Of a DNA stretch of 64,000 nt, positions 50,843-60,301 are shown piece after piece. Source of the stretch: CAZRQL01 sp964602415 (GTDB taxonomy: Bacteria; Bacteroidota; Bacteroidia; Cytophagales; Flammeovirgaceae); the NCBI GenBank assembly GCA_964602415.1, contig CAZRQL010000010.1, positions 1 through 64,000 of the forward strand. The letters are read 5' to 3'. Within the stretch, counting starts at the first letter, position 1; each line of letters starts with the position of its first letter. A program made the translations under genes and the position numbers. The notes beneath the pieces are model-generated. The model had not been told where the DNA came from. It was given only the letters and a program-made list of their open reading frames with translations, and did not search any database.

Positions 50843-51988
50843 ATGAAATTTGCTACCAAAGCCATTCATGCAGGCTTAGAACCCGACCCGAGCACAGGGG
50901 CGGTGATGACACCTATTTTCCAGACCAGCACCTACGCCCAAGATTCCCCCGGCAAACACAAAGGCTACGAATACGCCCGAACCCAAAACCCCACCCGCAC
51001 TGCCTTGGAAGCCAACCTTGCGGCCTTAGAGAACGCTCGATTTGCAAGGGCTTTTGCATCGGGTATGGCAGCGACCGACACTTTGCTCAAACTGCTCCAA
51101 CCCGGCGACGAAATCATCTCCACCAACGACTTATACGGCGGCACTTACAGGATATTCAAGCGTGTGTTTGAGCCTATGGGATTGGTATTCAAATTTATAC
51201 CTATGAGCAACCCCGAAGAGGTGGCCACACATTTCAGTTCCAAAACCAAAATGGTATGGGTGGAAACCCCCACCAACCCGATGATGAACATCATTGATAT
51301 TGAGGCTATCGCTAAACTATGTAAAAAAAAGGAGGCTTGGCTGGTTGTGGACAATACGTTTGCCTCGCCCTATTTGCAAAACCCTCTGGATTTGGGGGCT
51401 GACATCGTCATGCACTCCGTAACCAAATACATTGCGGGGCACTCTGACGTGGTGATGGGGGCAGTGATGACCAACGACCCTCAAATCCACGAACAACTGG
51501 CTTTTCTCCAAAATGCTTGTGGGGCTGTTCCCGGGCCGCAAGACTGTTTTTTGGTCTTGAGGGGCATCAAAACTTTGCACCTGCGGGTAGAGAGACACTG
51601 TCAAAACGGTGCAGAAATAGCCCATTTCCTAAAAAATCATTCCAAAGTGGGAAAAGTCTTTTGGCCGGGCTTTGCAGAGCACCCCGGACACGAGGTAGCC
51701 GCACGCCAAATGAGGGCATTTGGAGGCATGGTATCTTTTACGCTCAAACAAGACGATGTGAGCGCGGCCATCAAACTCATGGAATCGCTCCAAATCTTCA
51801 CCCTTGCCGAATCGTTGGGGGGAGTGGAGTCTTTGGTGGGACATCCTGCTACCATGACACACGCCAGCATCCCCAGAGAGCACCGTCTGGCATCGGGACT
51901 CACCGACTCACTCATCAGACTCAGCGTAGGGGTTGAGGATATTGAAGATTTAAAACAAGACTTGACGCAGGCTTTGGAGCAAGTCTAA
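50843..51988 (+). CDS. cystathionine gamma-synthase/lyase-family PLP enzyme
   Basis: 381 residues, fold type I Cys/Met metabolism family. It shows MKFATKAIHAGLEPDPSTGA at the start, YEYARTQNPTR (about 43-53), FASGMAATDTLLKLLQPGDE (about 71-90), VVDNTFASPYLQNPLDLGAD (about 168-187) and the PLP lysine in HSVTKYIAGHSD (Lys195). C-terminally ESLGGVESLVGHPATMTHAS is typical. The family makes cystathionine from O-acyl-homoserine and cysteine, or splits it to cysteine and releases H2S; sequence alone does not separate synthase from lyase. It is monocistronic and has no sulfur-operon motif upstream. Confidence 0.88.
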   Translation: MKFATKAIHAGLEPDPSTGAVMTPIFQTSTYAQDSPGKHKGYEYARTQNPTRTALEANLAALENARFARAFASGMAATDTLLKLLQPGDEIISTNDLYGGTYRIFKRVFEPMGLVFKFIPMSNPEEVATHFSSKTKMVWVETPTNPMMNIIDIEAIAKLCKKKEAWLVVDNTFASPYLQNPLDLGADIVMHSVTKYIAGHSDVVMGAVMTNDPQIHEQLAFLQNACGAVPGPQDCFLVLRGIKTLHLRVERHCQNGAEIAHFLKNHSKVGKVFWPGFAEHPGHEVAARQMRAFGGMVSFTLKQDDVSAAIKLMESLQIFTLAESLGGVESLVGHPATMTHASIPREHRLASGLTDSLIRLSVGVEDIEDLKQDLTQALEQV

Positions 51989-52093
51989 CGAGTATGATTT
52001 GCGGCAAGGGGCTTACGTTTTTACCTCTTGTGCGCGCCCCTGCACGAATTGCATAAAATTCAAATGGTAGCGGATTTGTCCCCCAATGAGCCT

Positions 52094-53605
52094 CTATTCC
52101 AACTCACTGATGGCCAGCTTGGCTTTGTATTCTATGGCTTCCTTTCCCGAATATTTTTTGTAAAGAAGAACTTTTTTAAAGCACTGAAGGGCTTTTGTAT
52201 GATTGGGTAAATTGTCGCGATAAATATAACCTGACTGCAAACAAGCGTTTGCGCCAAAAAAGGTATTCATATCTTTATCGTAGTCAATGGTATTTTGATA
52301 GTAGTGGAGTGCTTTTTCAAATTTCTTTTTTCCGTGCCAAATTCTGGCCATTCGGTACAGGTACTCGTGGGTTTCGTGGGGCGGCAAAGTGGTTTTTTCC
52401 AAAATATCCAAAGCCTTGTCGTACAGTCCCCCATCAAAAAAGAGCCTCGCTTGTATCAAAGCTAAACTGGGCAAGGTTTTTTGAGAGCAAAAACTTTGGG
52501 CTTGCCGGTCTTGGATGGTTCGGGTTGTGCCTATTTTGGTGGCCATAGTGCGGTGGTACACTGCCAAATGGTGTTCACCTTTCAACAGGTAAGCCAGTGA
52601 GAGTTTGTAGTGCGTGTCTTTGAGGTAGTTATGCCCTTTGTAGCGGGATAAAAACTCTTTGCCCCATTCGATACTCTTGTCGTAATTGCCCAGAAATAGA
52701 TTGGTTTCGCAGCGCAAGTACAACACAAAATCCATATTGGGGTAGGGTGATTGATCGGGTATTTTCTCCAGAATGGACACAGCCAAGCCGCTTTTGCCGG
52801 CATGGATGGCCAGCATAGCCGTAAAAAGGCCGTAAAGGGCGTTGTTTGGATATTTTTTGTAAACGGCTTCGATTTGCTGAAAACTTTCTTGGTAGCGCGT
52901 ATAAAGGTATCCATCTATCAAAGCCTGCAACACTTCAGCCTCTTGGGCAAAAATAGTTCCTGATTTGGCTACGGTTTCAAGGTTTTTCCTGCCTTGCTGG
53001 GTATCAAAGTCACGACCTTTAAAGCCAATCAGGGAGGTTATCCACCGATAACTTTGTGGCACAGAACCCAAAACAGACTGGTAAAGCCCCAAAGAGCGAA
53101 GCGTAGGCACAAATTCAGGGTATTTTTTCGAGTTTTCTATGGTCAAACTGTAAGCCTTCTGCAGAGAACTTAGAGCCGCAAAATCATCGCCCATTTTGAG
53201 TTTGGCAAGCCCATTTTGAAGGCGCACCTCTGAAAGAACAAACAGGTAATAAGGAGAATTTTTGTCAAGGCTTTGCAAACGCTTGAGCAATGCGTCTTCA
53301 TTTTTTAGCTGAGATTGATAAATTGTTTTGTCTTCGGAAATCAGGATTTGAGCCACTTGGTAAAGATTGGAAAGGTAGAGGGTGATGCCGTTTTCGCTGT
53401 CTTGTTCGAGTGATTTTTGGAGCAAAACAGGGACTTTATCAAGCCTGAGACTCATCAGTTCACGATAGGCTTGGGTATTGTGAGAATCAAAACTGTAACC
53501 TGCAAAAAGTCTCAATGGAAGCAAGCCGACAAACAAAAGCCAAACTACCTTTGTGAAAGGAATCAGTAAATTTAAAATGTTGGGGATATAGAGGGGCTTG
53601 TACAT
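52094..53605 (-). CDS. secreted TPR protein, unknown
   Basis: 503 residues. An N-terminal hydrophobic segment (about 12-35, LNLLIPFTKVVWLLFVGLLP) is a signal peptide or anchor. The rest is all-helical with tetratricopeptide-like repeats, clearest at the end: EYLYRMARIWHGKKKFEKAL, HYYQNTIDYDKDMN and TKALQCFKKVLLYKKYSGKE. The middle region resembles the IML2/TTC39-type TPR arrangement (GFKGRDFDTQQGRKNLETVA). No catalytic motif is visible. It is probably a periplasmic scaffold. The gene stands between the PLP enzyme (105-base convergent gap) and the divergent glycosyltransferase. Confidence 0.72.
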   Translation of the reverse strand: MYKPLYIPNILNLLIPFTKVVWLLFVGLLPLRLFAGYSFDSHNTQAYRELMSLRLDKVPVLLQKSLEQDSENGITLYLSNLYQVAQILISEDKTIYQSQLKNEDALLKRLQSLDKNSPYYLFVLSEVRLQNGLAKLKMGDDFAALSSLQKAYSLTIENSKKYPEFVPTLRSLGLYQSVLGSVPQSYRWITSLIGFKGRDFDTQQGRKNLETVAKSGTIFAQEAEVLQALIDGYLYTRYQESFQQIEAVYKKYPNNALYGLFTAMLAIHAGKSGLAVSILEKIPDQSPYPNMDFVLYLRCETNLFLGNYDKSIEWGKEFLSRYKGHNYLKDTHYKLSLAYLLKGEHHLAVYHRTMATKIGTTRTIQDRQAQSFCSQKTLPSLALIQARLFFDGGLYDKALDILEKTTLPPHETHEYLYRMARIWHGKKKFEKALHYYQNTIDYDKDMNTFFGANACLQSGYIYRDNLPNHTKALQCFKKVLLYKKYSGKEAIEYKAKLAISELE

Positions 53606-53843
53606 TATGATTTATATCAAAAATGATTTGCAAATCTGCTTTTATTTGGTTTGAGCCACTGCTGGAACAGATAGATTCTAATTTGAAGCGGCACGATGCT
53701 TTCAACGCAGTTAGTGGCCAATATGATACATCGAGCCGGCGAGGCCAGAAGATTGTTCCTTTTGGAAAAAAAAGCGAAAAAAATTTGCATCCCCTTAAAA
53801 AAATTAGGCCGAAAAGAGTTATTTTTGGAGCAAAACTAAGGCT

Positions 53844-55298
53844 TTGGAACGCAAGATAAAAGTTTTGATGTTGGGTTGGGAGTACCCGCCATTGATGACG
53901 GGAGGTTTGGGGCCTGCTTTTTTTGGCTTGTCGGAGGCACTGTCCAAAAAAGTGGATTTGCTTGTGGTGGTTCCTAAGTCTGAGCAGAACTTCAAAGCCA
54001 ATGGCATTGAACTGTTGGGTCTAAACCATCTGGAATTGAGCAAGCAAACTATCGAAGAAGAGATGCTCACTTTTGAGAGCGAGTTGGCTTTCAGTCCCGA
54101 GTTGCCTTATGAGGTACACTATTTGAACGTAGAACTCAATCCTTATCAGAGCGATAAGTCTGTTTTGCGCAAGGTGCAAGCCTCTCGCAATCGGATGGAT
54201 ATTTCCAGCTACCTTCCCAAAAAAAGACTCGTCAAACGCAAACGGTATGGTCTGCTTACGGACGATGAGCAACTTTACGGGCCTTCTGTTATGCAGAAAG
54301 TGGCTCTTTACACGGAGTTGGTTTGTTTGGCGGCTAAAGATTGGGACTTCGATCTCATACACGCCCACGACTGGGTAACCTTTCCGGCGGCAGTCAAACT
54401 CAAAGAACTCACCGGCAAACCCCTGCTTACCCACATACATTCTTTGGAAACAGACAGAAGCGGTCAGGCTGCGCGAAATAAAGTATTTGAGATTGAACAA
54501 AAAGCCATGCACGCCGCCGATATGGTCTTGCCGGTGAGCCAATATACCTTGACAGAGATTGAGGCGCATTATCAAGTGCCTACCCCAATGGTGGCCATTC
54601 CCAACGGAATGGAAAAGGCGATGCAGGTCAGTGAACAAGATACCCCTCAACAAAGCTCATCCACTCAAAATCCTGACACCGCCACTCCGCAAGAGCCTTC
54701 TACCGTTTTGCCCAAAGATGAAGACGGAGGCAAGGGGGTGGCGCGCCTGTTCAAAAGTTTGCCCAAAGGAAAGATCATTACTTTTTTGGGACGGCTCACA
54801 CACCAAAAAAACCCGCATACTTTCCTCAAGACAGCGGCCATATTGACCAAAAAACTTGACAATGTGCATTTTGTGATTTCGGGTTCGGGCGAACTGCTGC
54901 GTCCTTTGATGCAAGAAGCCAAATCGTTGGGCATTATTCGCCATATTACTTTTACGGGCTACCTGTCGCGCTCACAAGTCAAAGAATTGATAGCTGTATC
55001 CGATATTTTCTTTTTGCCCTCTGTTTCTGAGCCTTTTGGCTTGGCGGCTTTGGAAGCCGTCCAAAATGGTGTGCCCGTGGTTATCTCCAGGCAGTCAGGG
55101 CTGGGACAATACCTCTCGGGGACATTGAAGGCAGACTATTGGGATGCGCCGCGTTTTGCCGAGTACCTGTTTGGTCTGTTGCACTACCCGGCCATCAGGC
55201 AAGATGCAAATCGGGTAAATGGATTGAAAATAAATGATTTGACATGGGACAAAGCCGCCGAGATCATACTTGAAAACTATGAGAAACTGCTGCAATAA
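53844..55298 (+). CDS. glycosyltransferase family 4, glycogen-synthase-like
   Basis: 484 residues. The start is TTG at 53844: the frame upstream has no ATG before a stop at 53805, and the first ATG inside lies at Met9, within strand 1. N-terminal Rossmann domain begins KVLMLGWEYPPLMTGGLGPA (about 6-25), similar to starch/glycogen synthases; IHAHDWVTFPAAVKL follows. A hydrophilic Ser/Thr/Pro/Gln linker (about 263-300) separates it from the second domain with FLGRLTHQKNPHTFL, FLPSVSEPFGLAALEAVQNG (the E-x7-E motif) and a C-terminal helix. Likely sugar donor UDP- or ADP-glucose; product unknown. The 238-base gap before it shows no gene. Confidence 0.85.
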   Translation: MERKIKVLMLGWEYPPLMTGGLGPAFFGLSEALSKKVDLLVVVPKSEQNFKANGIELLGLNHLELSKQTIEEEMLTFESELAFSPELPYEVHYLNVELNPYQSDKSVLRKVQASRNRMDISSYLPKKRLVKRKRYGLLTDDEQLYGPSVMQKVALYTELVCLAAKDWDFDLIHAHDWVTFPAAVKLKELTGKPLLTHIHSLETDRSGQAARNKVFEIEQKAMHAADMVLPVSQYTLTEIEAHYQVPTPMVAIPNGMEKAMQVSEQDTPQQSSSTQNPDTATPQEPSTVLPKDEDGGKGVARLFKSLPKGKIITFLGRLTHQKNPHTFLKTAAILTKKLDNVHFVISGSGELLRPLMQEAKSLGIIRHITFTGYLSRSQVKELIAVSDIFFLPSVSEPFGLAALEAVQNGVPVVISRQSGLGQYLSGTLKADYWDAPRFAEYLFGLLHYPAIRQDANRVNGLKINDLTWDKAAEIILENYEKLLQ

Positions 55299-55307
55299 AG
55301 CAAGGAC

Positions 55308-56324
55308 TTATTGTATGGCTTCTCTGATTTTGGCACTCACATAGTCCATAATCCACACAATCGCCGCTATCACAAACACAATCATTCCCACTTCATTCCA
55401 TTTGGCAATTTGCTGGTATTGGATGAGCATCGTGCCGATTCCGCCGCCACCCACCAAACCAATCACAGTCGCCATCCGTACATTGATGTCCCAACGGTAT
55501 ATGGTAAAAGACAGAAAAGGCACAATCACTTGGGGCACAATGCCATACCACACCACCAGCAAAGGGCTTGCCCCGGTGGCTTTCATGGCTTCGATGGGGC
55601 CTTCGTCTGTGTTTTCAATTTCTTCGCTGTACAACTTGGCCAAAGAAACCACCGAGTGCAGCATCAAAGCCAACATACCCGCAAAAGGGCCTATCCCCAC
55701 CCAAACCGAAAAAATAATCGCCCAAACCAGCGGCTCAATTGAGCGGTTGAAATTGAGCAAAAAGCGTATCAGGCCATACAAAAACCTCAAAAAAGCGGTG
55801 GATTTCATCAAATTTCTGGCGGCAAAAAAGCTCAATACAAAAGAAATGGGGATGGATATAAATGTAGCCAAAAAAGCCATGTAAATCGTCTCTACGGCAG
55901 AAATAATTGCTTTGGTAAAAATAGCAGTGTTGGGAGAGAGAATGGCCGCAAAAATTTTGCCTGCGCTCATTATGCCCCTCTCAGAAAACAATTCTTCCAC
56001 AGAAAAGCGGGAAACCACAGCCGAACTTATCAGCGTGAGAATCACCAAAAAAACCACCAACATCATATCAAGACTGCGCCAAAAAGATGAATCCTGCGGG
56101 CTTTGAATCTTTTGGATGAGTTTGCCCAAAGAACAGCGCGGCACACCCATCAAAGCCAACGAGGCAACCAGCCCCCCCAAACCGCAATAGGCCAGTGTCA
56201 TCCAAACAAATGGGCTGTCGTCGTCCATCAGGATTTGGCGATAAAAAATCTCATATACAGTCAGAAAAACATACGTCCAGATGAGTATATCGGTCAGAAT
56301 CGCTAAAAAAAGTTTCTTTGTCAT
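55308..56324 (-). CDS. phnE: phosphonate ABC transporter permease PhnE
   Basis: 338 residues. The C-terminal 230 are a BPD-type permease: AFLATFISIPISFVLSFFAA, then the EAA-loop region GPIEAMKATGASPLLVVWYG (about 243-262), IYRWDINVRMATVIGLVGGG and GIGTMLIQYQ, the signature of PhnE. The N-terminal 100 residues add two or three hydrophobic segments and make it longer than ordinary PhnE (about 260). With PhnC, encoded just upstream, it would import phosphonate, phosphite or phosphate-like anions. No binding protein (PhnD) gene is next to it. Confidence 0.85.
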   Translation of the reverse strand: MTKKLFLAILTDILIWTYVFLTVYEIFYRQILMDDDSPFVWMTLAYCGLGGLVASLALMGVPRCSLGKLIQKIQSPQDSSFWRSLDMMLVVFLVILTLISSAVVSRFSVEELFSERGIMSAGKIFAAILSPNTAIFTKAIISAVETIYMAFLATFISIPISFVLSFFAARNLMKSTAFLRFLYGLIRFLLNFNRSIEPLVWAIIFSVWVGIGPFAGMLALMLHSVVSLAKLYSEEIENTDEGPIEAMKATGASPLLVVWYGIVPQVIVPFLSFTIYRWDINVRMATVIGLVGGGGIGTMLIQYQQIAKWNEVGMIVFVIAAIVWIMDYVSAKIREAIQ

Positions 56325-56340
56325 AGGTTACAGCGGTTAT

Positions 56341-57105
56341 TTAATCAATAGTAACTTCTACGGCTTCATCGCCATAAATTTGTTTGAACCAGTTTTCATC
56401 TATTTGGGCGGGTTTGCCTTCAAACACGAGTTGGCCACCTTTGAGGGCTACCACGCTGGTGGCGTAGCGTCTCACCAAAGACAAAAAATGCAGGTTGCAC
56501 ATGATGGTTACGCCAAATTCTTTGTTGATGGTTTCAAGGTATTGCATCACCGAGTGAGAAGTGGCGGGGTCTAAACTGGCCACCGGCTCATCGGCCAACA
56601 GCAGGTCGGGCTTTTGCATCAAAGTCCTTGCGATGGCGACCCGCTGCTGCTGGCCTCCGCTTAGTTTGTCGGCGCGTTGGTATTCTTTGCCTTTCAGTCC
56701 TACAATTTCTATTTTTTGCATGGCTTCAGCCCGCTCTTCTTCGCTAAAAAGCCCAAAAATGCCTTTGAAAAGCCCTGTTTGTCCCAGTCTGCCGCTTAGC
56801 ACGTTGGTCATAACACTCTGGCGTGGGATGAGGTTGAAATGCTGAAATACCATCCCCACTTTGGCGCGAAACTTTCTAAGCTCTGCGCCATTGAGCTTGG
56901 TGATGTCTTGGCCTTGGAAGATTACACTGCCGCCTGTGGGTTCGTGCAAACGATTCACGCAGCGCAAAAGAGTTGACTTGCCCGAGCCACTCAACCCAAT
57001 AATGACCAAAAACTCCCCTTTCTCTACTTTAAAACTCACTTTTTTGAGTGCTTGAACACCATTGGGGTAGGTTTTTTCAAGGTCAATGATTTCCAAAAGC
57101 GGCAT
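56341..57105 (-). CDS. phnC: phosphonate ABC transporter ATPase PhnC
   Basis: 254 residues from the ATG at 57105. Complete ABC ATPase: Walker A IGLSGSGKSTLLR (about 36-48), Q-loop VFQHFNLI, signature LSGGQQQRVAIARTL (about 148-162), Walker B LLADEPVASLDP and H-loop NLHF. The stretch VFQHFNLIPRQSVMTNVLSG and the NPATS-like DPATSHSVMQ are typical of PhnC. It lies 16 bases before phnE on the same strand. A TACTTTTG -7 box on the minus strand lies at 57137-57130. Confidence 0.88.
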   Translation of the reverse strand: MPLLEIIDLEKTYPNGVQALKKVSFKVEKGEFLVIIGLSGSGKSTLLRCVNRLHEPTGGSVIFQGQDITKLNGAELRKFRAKVGMVFQHFNLIPRQSVMTNVLSGRLGQTGLFKGIFGLFSEEERAEAMQKIEIVGLKGKEYQRADKLSGGQQQRVAIARTLMQKPDLLLADEPVASLDPATSHSVMQYLETINKEFGVTIMCNLHFLSLVRRYATSVVALKGGQLVFEGKPAQIDENWFKQIYGDEAVEVTID

Positions 57106-57212
57106 TGGCAAACAAATTATTGGTTATTGCAAAAGTAGCGATGCTTTTTAGAGATTTGCTTCCTGTATTATTAATTTTTTGCGTACTGAATTTGAATTTT
57201 GTGTTCAACGAA

Positions 57213-58526
57213 TCAAACCCTTGATATCTTAGCTCCTATTGCGTTGAGTCTTTCGTCTATGCGTTGGTAGCCCCTGTCAATCTGCTCGGCATTGGCAATC
57301 AGGCTTGTACCTTCTGCAGAGAGTGCCGCTATCAACAAAGAAACCCCCGCGCGAATGTCGGGCGAAGACATAGAAATGCCTTTCAGGGCAATGCTCCGAT
57401 TCAGCCCAATCACCGTGGCGCGGTGCGGATCGCACAAAATAATTTGCGCCCCCATATCAATCAATTTGTCCACAAAAAACAAGCGGCTTTCAAACATTTT
57501 TTGGTGAATGAGCACCGTTCCTTTGGCTTGTGTGGCCACAACCAGCACTACCGAGAGCAAATCGGGCGTAAACATAGGCCAAGGCCCATCGGCAATGGTC
57601 AAAATAGAGCCGTCAATGAATTTATCTACACTGTAATGCTCTTGAGCAGGAATAAATATGTCGTCGCCTAAAAAATCAATTCCGATGCCGAGCCGCTCAA
57701 AGACAGAAGGTATTTGTCCAAGATGGGCAATACCCGCATTTTTGATGGTGATTTGCGAGGCTGTCATGGCTGCCAGCCCTATAAAACTGCCCACCTCAAT
57801 CATATCGGGCAGTATGGTGTGGGTCGTTCCCCCCAAGTGGCCAACTCCTTCGATTTGGATGAGGTTGCTTCCTGCCCCGCTGATATTGGCACCCATTCGG
57901 TTGAGCATTTTGCAAAGCTGTTGGGTATATGGCTCGCAGGCGGCATTGTAGATGGTCGTTTTGCCTTTTGCCAAGACGGCAGCCATAATGATATTGGCCG
58001 TACCTGTAACAGAAGGCTCGTCCAGTAACATATAAGTGCCTTCCAAACGGCTCGCATCTATACTAAAAATTTCTGTTTTTTCGTCGTAGTCAAACCTTGC
58101 ACCCAATTTTTCAAGTCCCAAAAAATGCGTATCCAACCGCCTGCGCCCTATTTTATCGCCCCCGGGACGCGGGATGCTGGCCTTGCCCAAACGCCCCAAA
58201 ATAGGCCCCAACAGCATGACAGAGCCTCTGAGCTTGGCGGCTTTGTTGCGGTATTGAGCCGTCTCCATGTATTCAAGGTTGATGTTTCGAGCACAAAACT
58301 CATAGCTACCCCCGCCCAAAGAGCTAACTTCTACACCCAAATCTCCCAAAATTTCTATCAAAAAATTCACATCCCGAATATCGGGCACGTTGTGAACCGT
58401 AACCTTTTCACCGGTGAGCAAAACGGCGCAGAGTATTTCAAGGGCTTCATTTTTAGCTCCTTGCGGATGCAATTCTCCGTGTAGGCGGTGGCCTCCCTCA
58501 ACCCGAAACGTGATTTTTTCTTGCAT
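57213..58526 (-). CDS. murA: UDP-GlcNAc 1-carboxyvinyltransferase (Asp-type)
   Basis: 437 residues, normal MurA. It transfers enolpyruvate from PEP to UDP-GlcNAc, the first committed step of peptidoglycan synthesis. KNEALEILCAVLLTGE holds the conserved Lys-Asn (25-26). The active loop reads RPGGDKIGRRRLDTHFLGL: the residue matching Cys115 of the Escherichia coli enzyme is Asp124. Asp at this place gives fosfomycin-insensitive enzymes in Mycobacterium and Chlamydia. The C-terminal TSLIANAEQIDRGYQRIDER is as expected. A TAATTTTG -7 box on the minus strand is at 58552-58545, 18 bases before the ATG. Confidence 0.95.
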   Translation of the reverse strand: MQEKITFRVEGGHRLHGELHPQGAKNEALEILCAVLLTGEKVTVHNVPDIRDVNFLIEILGDLGVEVSSLGGGSYEFCARNINLEYMETAQYRNKAAKLRGSVMLLGPILGRLGKASIPRPGGDKIGRRRLDTHFLGLEKLGARFDYDEKTEIFSIDASRLEGTYMLLDEPSVTGTANIIMAAVLAKGKTTIYNAACEPYTQQLCKMLNRMGANISGAGSNLIQIEGVGHLGGTTHTILPDMIEVGSFIGLAAMTASQITIKNAGIAHLGQIPSVFERLGIGIDFLGDDIFIPAQEHYSVDKFIDGSILTIADGPWPMFTPDLLSVVLVVATQAKGTVLIHQKMFESRLFFVDKLIDMGAQIILCDPHRATVIGLNRSIALKGISMSSPDIRAGVSLLIAALSAEGTSLIANAEQIDRGYQRIDERLNAIGAKISRV

Positions 58527-58635
58527 GATTCAACAGGTATGGCTCAAAATTAAGTCAAACTTGCGATTGCGTGCGTGAATTTTTTTTGATGTCAAATACG
58601 ACCATTTTTTATTGTTTTGGACAAAAAACTGATTT

Positions 58636-59169
58636 ATGAAAAGGGTTTTTAAAACTTGGCAGTTAGTATTGATACTTGGGGCTTTTTTGGGTAGCGGCTA
58701 CCAGCAAAAGCCTTCTTATGAGGTAGTGGTTTTGACCAAAGAGCAAATCAATGAATTTGTGGAGCGGCATAATTTTTACCGAAGTGAAGTAGGCTGTCCG
58801 CCGCTGAAATGGAACAAAAAACTGGCTTCTTACGCCCAAGAGTGGGCTATCGAGCTGGCAAAAAGAAACTGCAAAATGCAGCACCGTCCACACAAAGGCT
58901 CTTTTGCCCAACGGTACGGGGAAAATCTTTTTTGGGCATCTTATGCCCCCACCCCAACCAGAGCGGTAGAAAGTTGGGCAGAAGAAAAGCCGGATTACGA
59001 CGGTGGCAGATTTACTCAGAGCAATTTTAAGGCAGGCCATTACACGCAGATGATTTGGAAAAATACCGAAAATTTGGGCTGTGCCATAGTTCGTTGCAAA
59101 AACAGCAGCATCGTAGTCTGCAACTACGACCCTGCCGGCAATATCATAGGCAGGCATCCCACCAAATAA
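58636..59169 (+). CDS. CAP-domain (SCP/PR-1) secreted protein
   Basis: 177 residues with an N-terminal hydrophobic segment (about 9-22), a signal peptide or anchor. The CAP domain fills the rest: INEFVERHNFYRSEVGCPPL (about 38-57), YAQEWAIELAKRNCKMQHRP, the YGENLFWASY motif, AGHYTQMIWKNTENLGCA (about 135-152, the CAP signature) and VVCNYDPAGNIIG. Residues His and Glu of the CAP cavity are present. Bacterial CAP proteins are secreted and mostly uncharacterised. Four cysteines could form two disulfides. It stands alone, divergent from murA. Confidence 0.87.
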   Translation: MKRVFKTWQLVLILGAFLGSGYQQKPSYEVVVLTKEQINEFVERHNFYRSEVGCPPLKWNKKLASYAQEWAIELAKRNCKMQHRPHKGSFAQRYGENLFWASYAPTPTRAVESWAEEKPDYDGGRFTQSNFKAGHYTQMIWKNTENLGCAIVRCKNSSIVVCNYDPAGNIIGRHPTK

Positions 59170-59300
59170 AAAATGCCCGCAGAAATGTTCCACGGGAATT
59201 TTAGTATTGTTTACGTTTTTATCACAACATTCTTGTCTCTAAATCTTCATAAAGTGCGGTTGTGGCAGTGAAAGAATCAACAGAGCTAAGAGCAGCTTAT

Positions 59301-60203
59301 TTATTTACGCTTTTTAAACAATGCGTTATTTCCGTTTAAATACACATTTATCAAAGCGGCATCCCCTCCCAGTTCATTGCTCATAAAGCGGTAGTATTTT
59401 CTTACTATCGTCTCGTCATTGACCAAACCAAATTGAGATATCAGTGCTTCGGGAGCCAATTGTCCCCCCAAATAATACTTATAGTTTTCTGTTTCGGTAA
59501 CCTCCAGCAACAAAGCATCAATTGCGGGTTCGTTGGGGAGTATGAGTTTGCCGTAGCCTACACATTCATAAGAAGAAGTATAAGTATTTATTTGCTGGGC
59601 AGGTGTATCCTTTAGACGGTTTGAGGGCGAGTTGATGACAAAGTCATATTTCAACACAGATTTTGAAGAGCCTTTGGTGCCATAAGTCAGTGGAAATTCC
59701 ATAAACATATGTGGCTTGTCATAAGCGTTGGTTCCTCCGTTGAATGTTATGGTTGATCCATCCGTTTGGCCGGGTATATCAAACACTCCTTTGGCATCAA
59801 TGTAGTTTCCCAACCTGCTCCATTCCCTGTTGTCAATCCTAAACACATCCCAGGCATCAAAAGGCCCAATAGCACCCAGTAAAGCGAAATTGAATGGGAT
59901 AGTGTACGTTGCACCGGTGTAGTTAGCCCCAGAAGGCAAACTGTTGTATCGGGTTGTAGATTGTCTGCTTATTGTCCATTTGGAGTAGTCCCATACCTTG
60001 TTTTTACCGGTTTCAGGAATTTCGACACCCTCATCCACATTGTAGTAACCGTTTGAAGTTCCCGGGGTTCTGTCTATATCTGTATGACTGATTGTGATGG
60101 GGCCTGCAGGGGTTTTGTCTTTGCTTCCGCAACTCCAAAGCGTAAGACCCATCCAAAGGGTGAGGCCAAAAAGGCAAAAGAGAGAAATTAATTTTTTTGA
60201 CAT
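59301..60203 (-). CDS. lipoprotein, unknown function
   Basis: 300 residues with a lipoprotein signal: hydrophobic stretch and lipobox TLWSC (Cys25). The mature part is beta-rich and without recognised domain; it contains IPETGKNKVWDYSKWTISR (an SGKNQxWDYS-like phrase frequent in Bacteroidota surface lipoproteins) and ends ALFKKRK, so a T9SS sorting domain is absent. It probably faces the periplasm or cell surface. It is divergent from the histidine kinase gene, with a gap of 98 bases. Confidence 0.6.
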   Translation of the reverse strand: MSKKLISLFCLFGLTLWMGLTLWSCGSKDKTPAGPITISHTDIDRTPGTSNGYYNVDEGVEIPETGKNKVWDYSKWTISRQSTTRYNSLPSGANYTGATYTIPFNFALLGAIGPFDAWDVFRIDNREWSRLGNYIDAKGVFDIPGQTDGSTITFNGGTNAYDKPHMFMEFPLTYGTKGSSKSVLKYDFVINSPSNRLKDTPAQQINTYTSSYECVGYGKLILPNEPAIDALLLEVTETENYKYYLGGQLAPEALISQFGLVNDETIVRKYYRFMSNELGGDAALINVYLNGNNALFKKRK

Positions 60204-60235
60204 AATTTTAAATGTTTTTACAAATCAAACGCGGC

Positions 60236-60243
60236 TATTTTTG
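60236..60243 (+). promoter_or_regulatory. candidate -7 box of kinase-regulator-gmhA operon
   Basis: TATTTTTG matches TAnnTTTG. It lies 58 bases before the first ATG; no clear -33 box precedes it. Confidence 0.35.
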
Positions 60244-60301
60244 CGCTGTTGTTTTTTAGGGACAAACGGCAAAAACACGTGTACAAAAAGCAAAAAAGGG
60301 T

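Noticed and set aside
54021..54653. 210-residue minus-strand open frame
   Set aside because: Antisense to the first domain of the glycosyltransferase; no domain or signal seen.
58663..59193. 176-residue minus-strand open frame
   Set aside because: Exact antisense of the CAP-domain gene, which carries the HYTQMIW signature.
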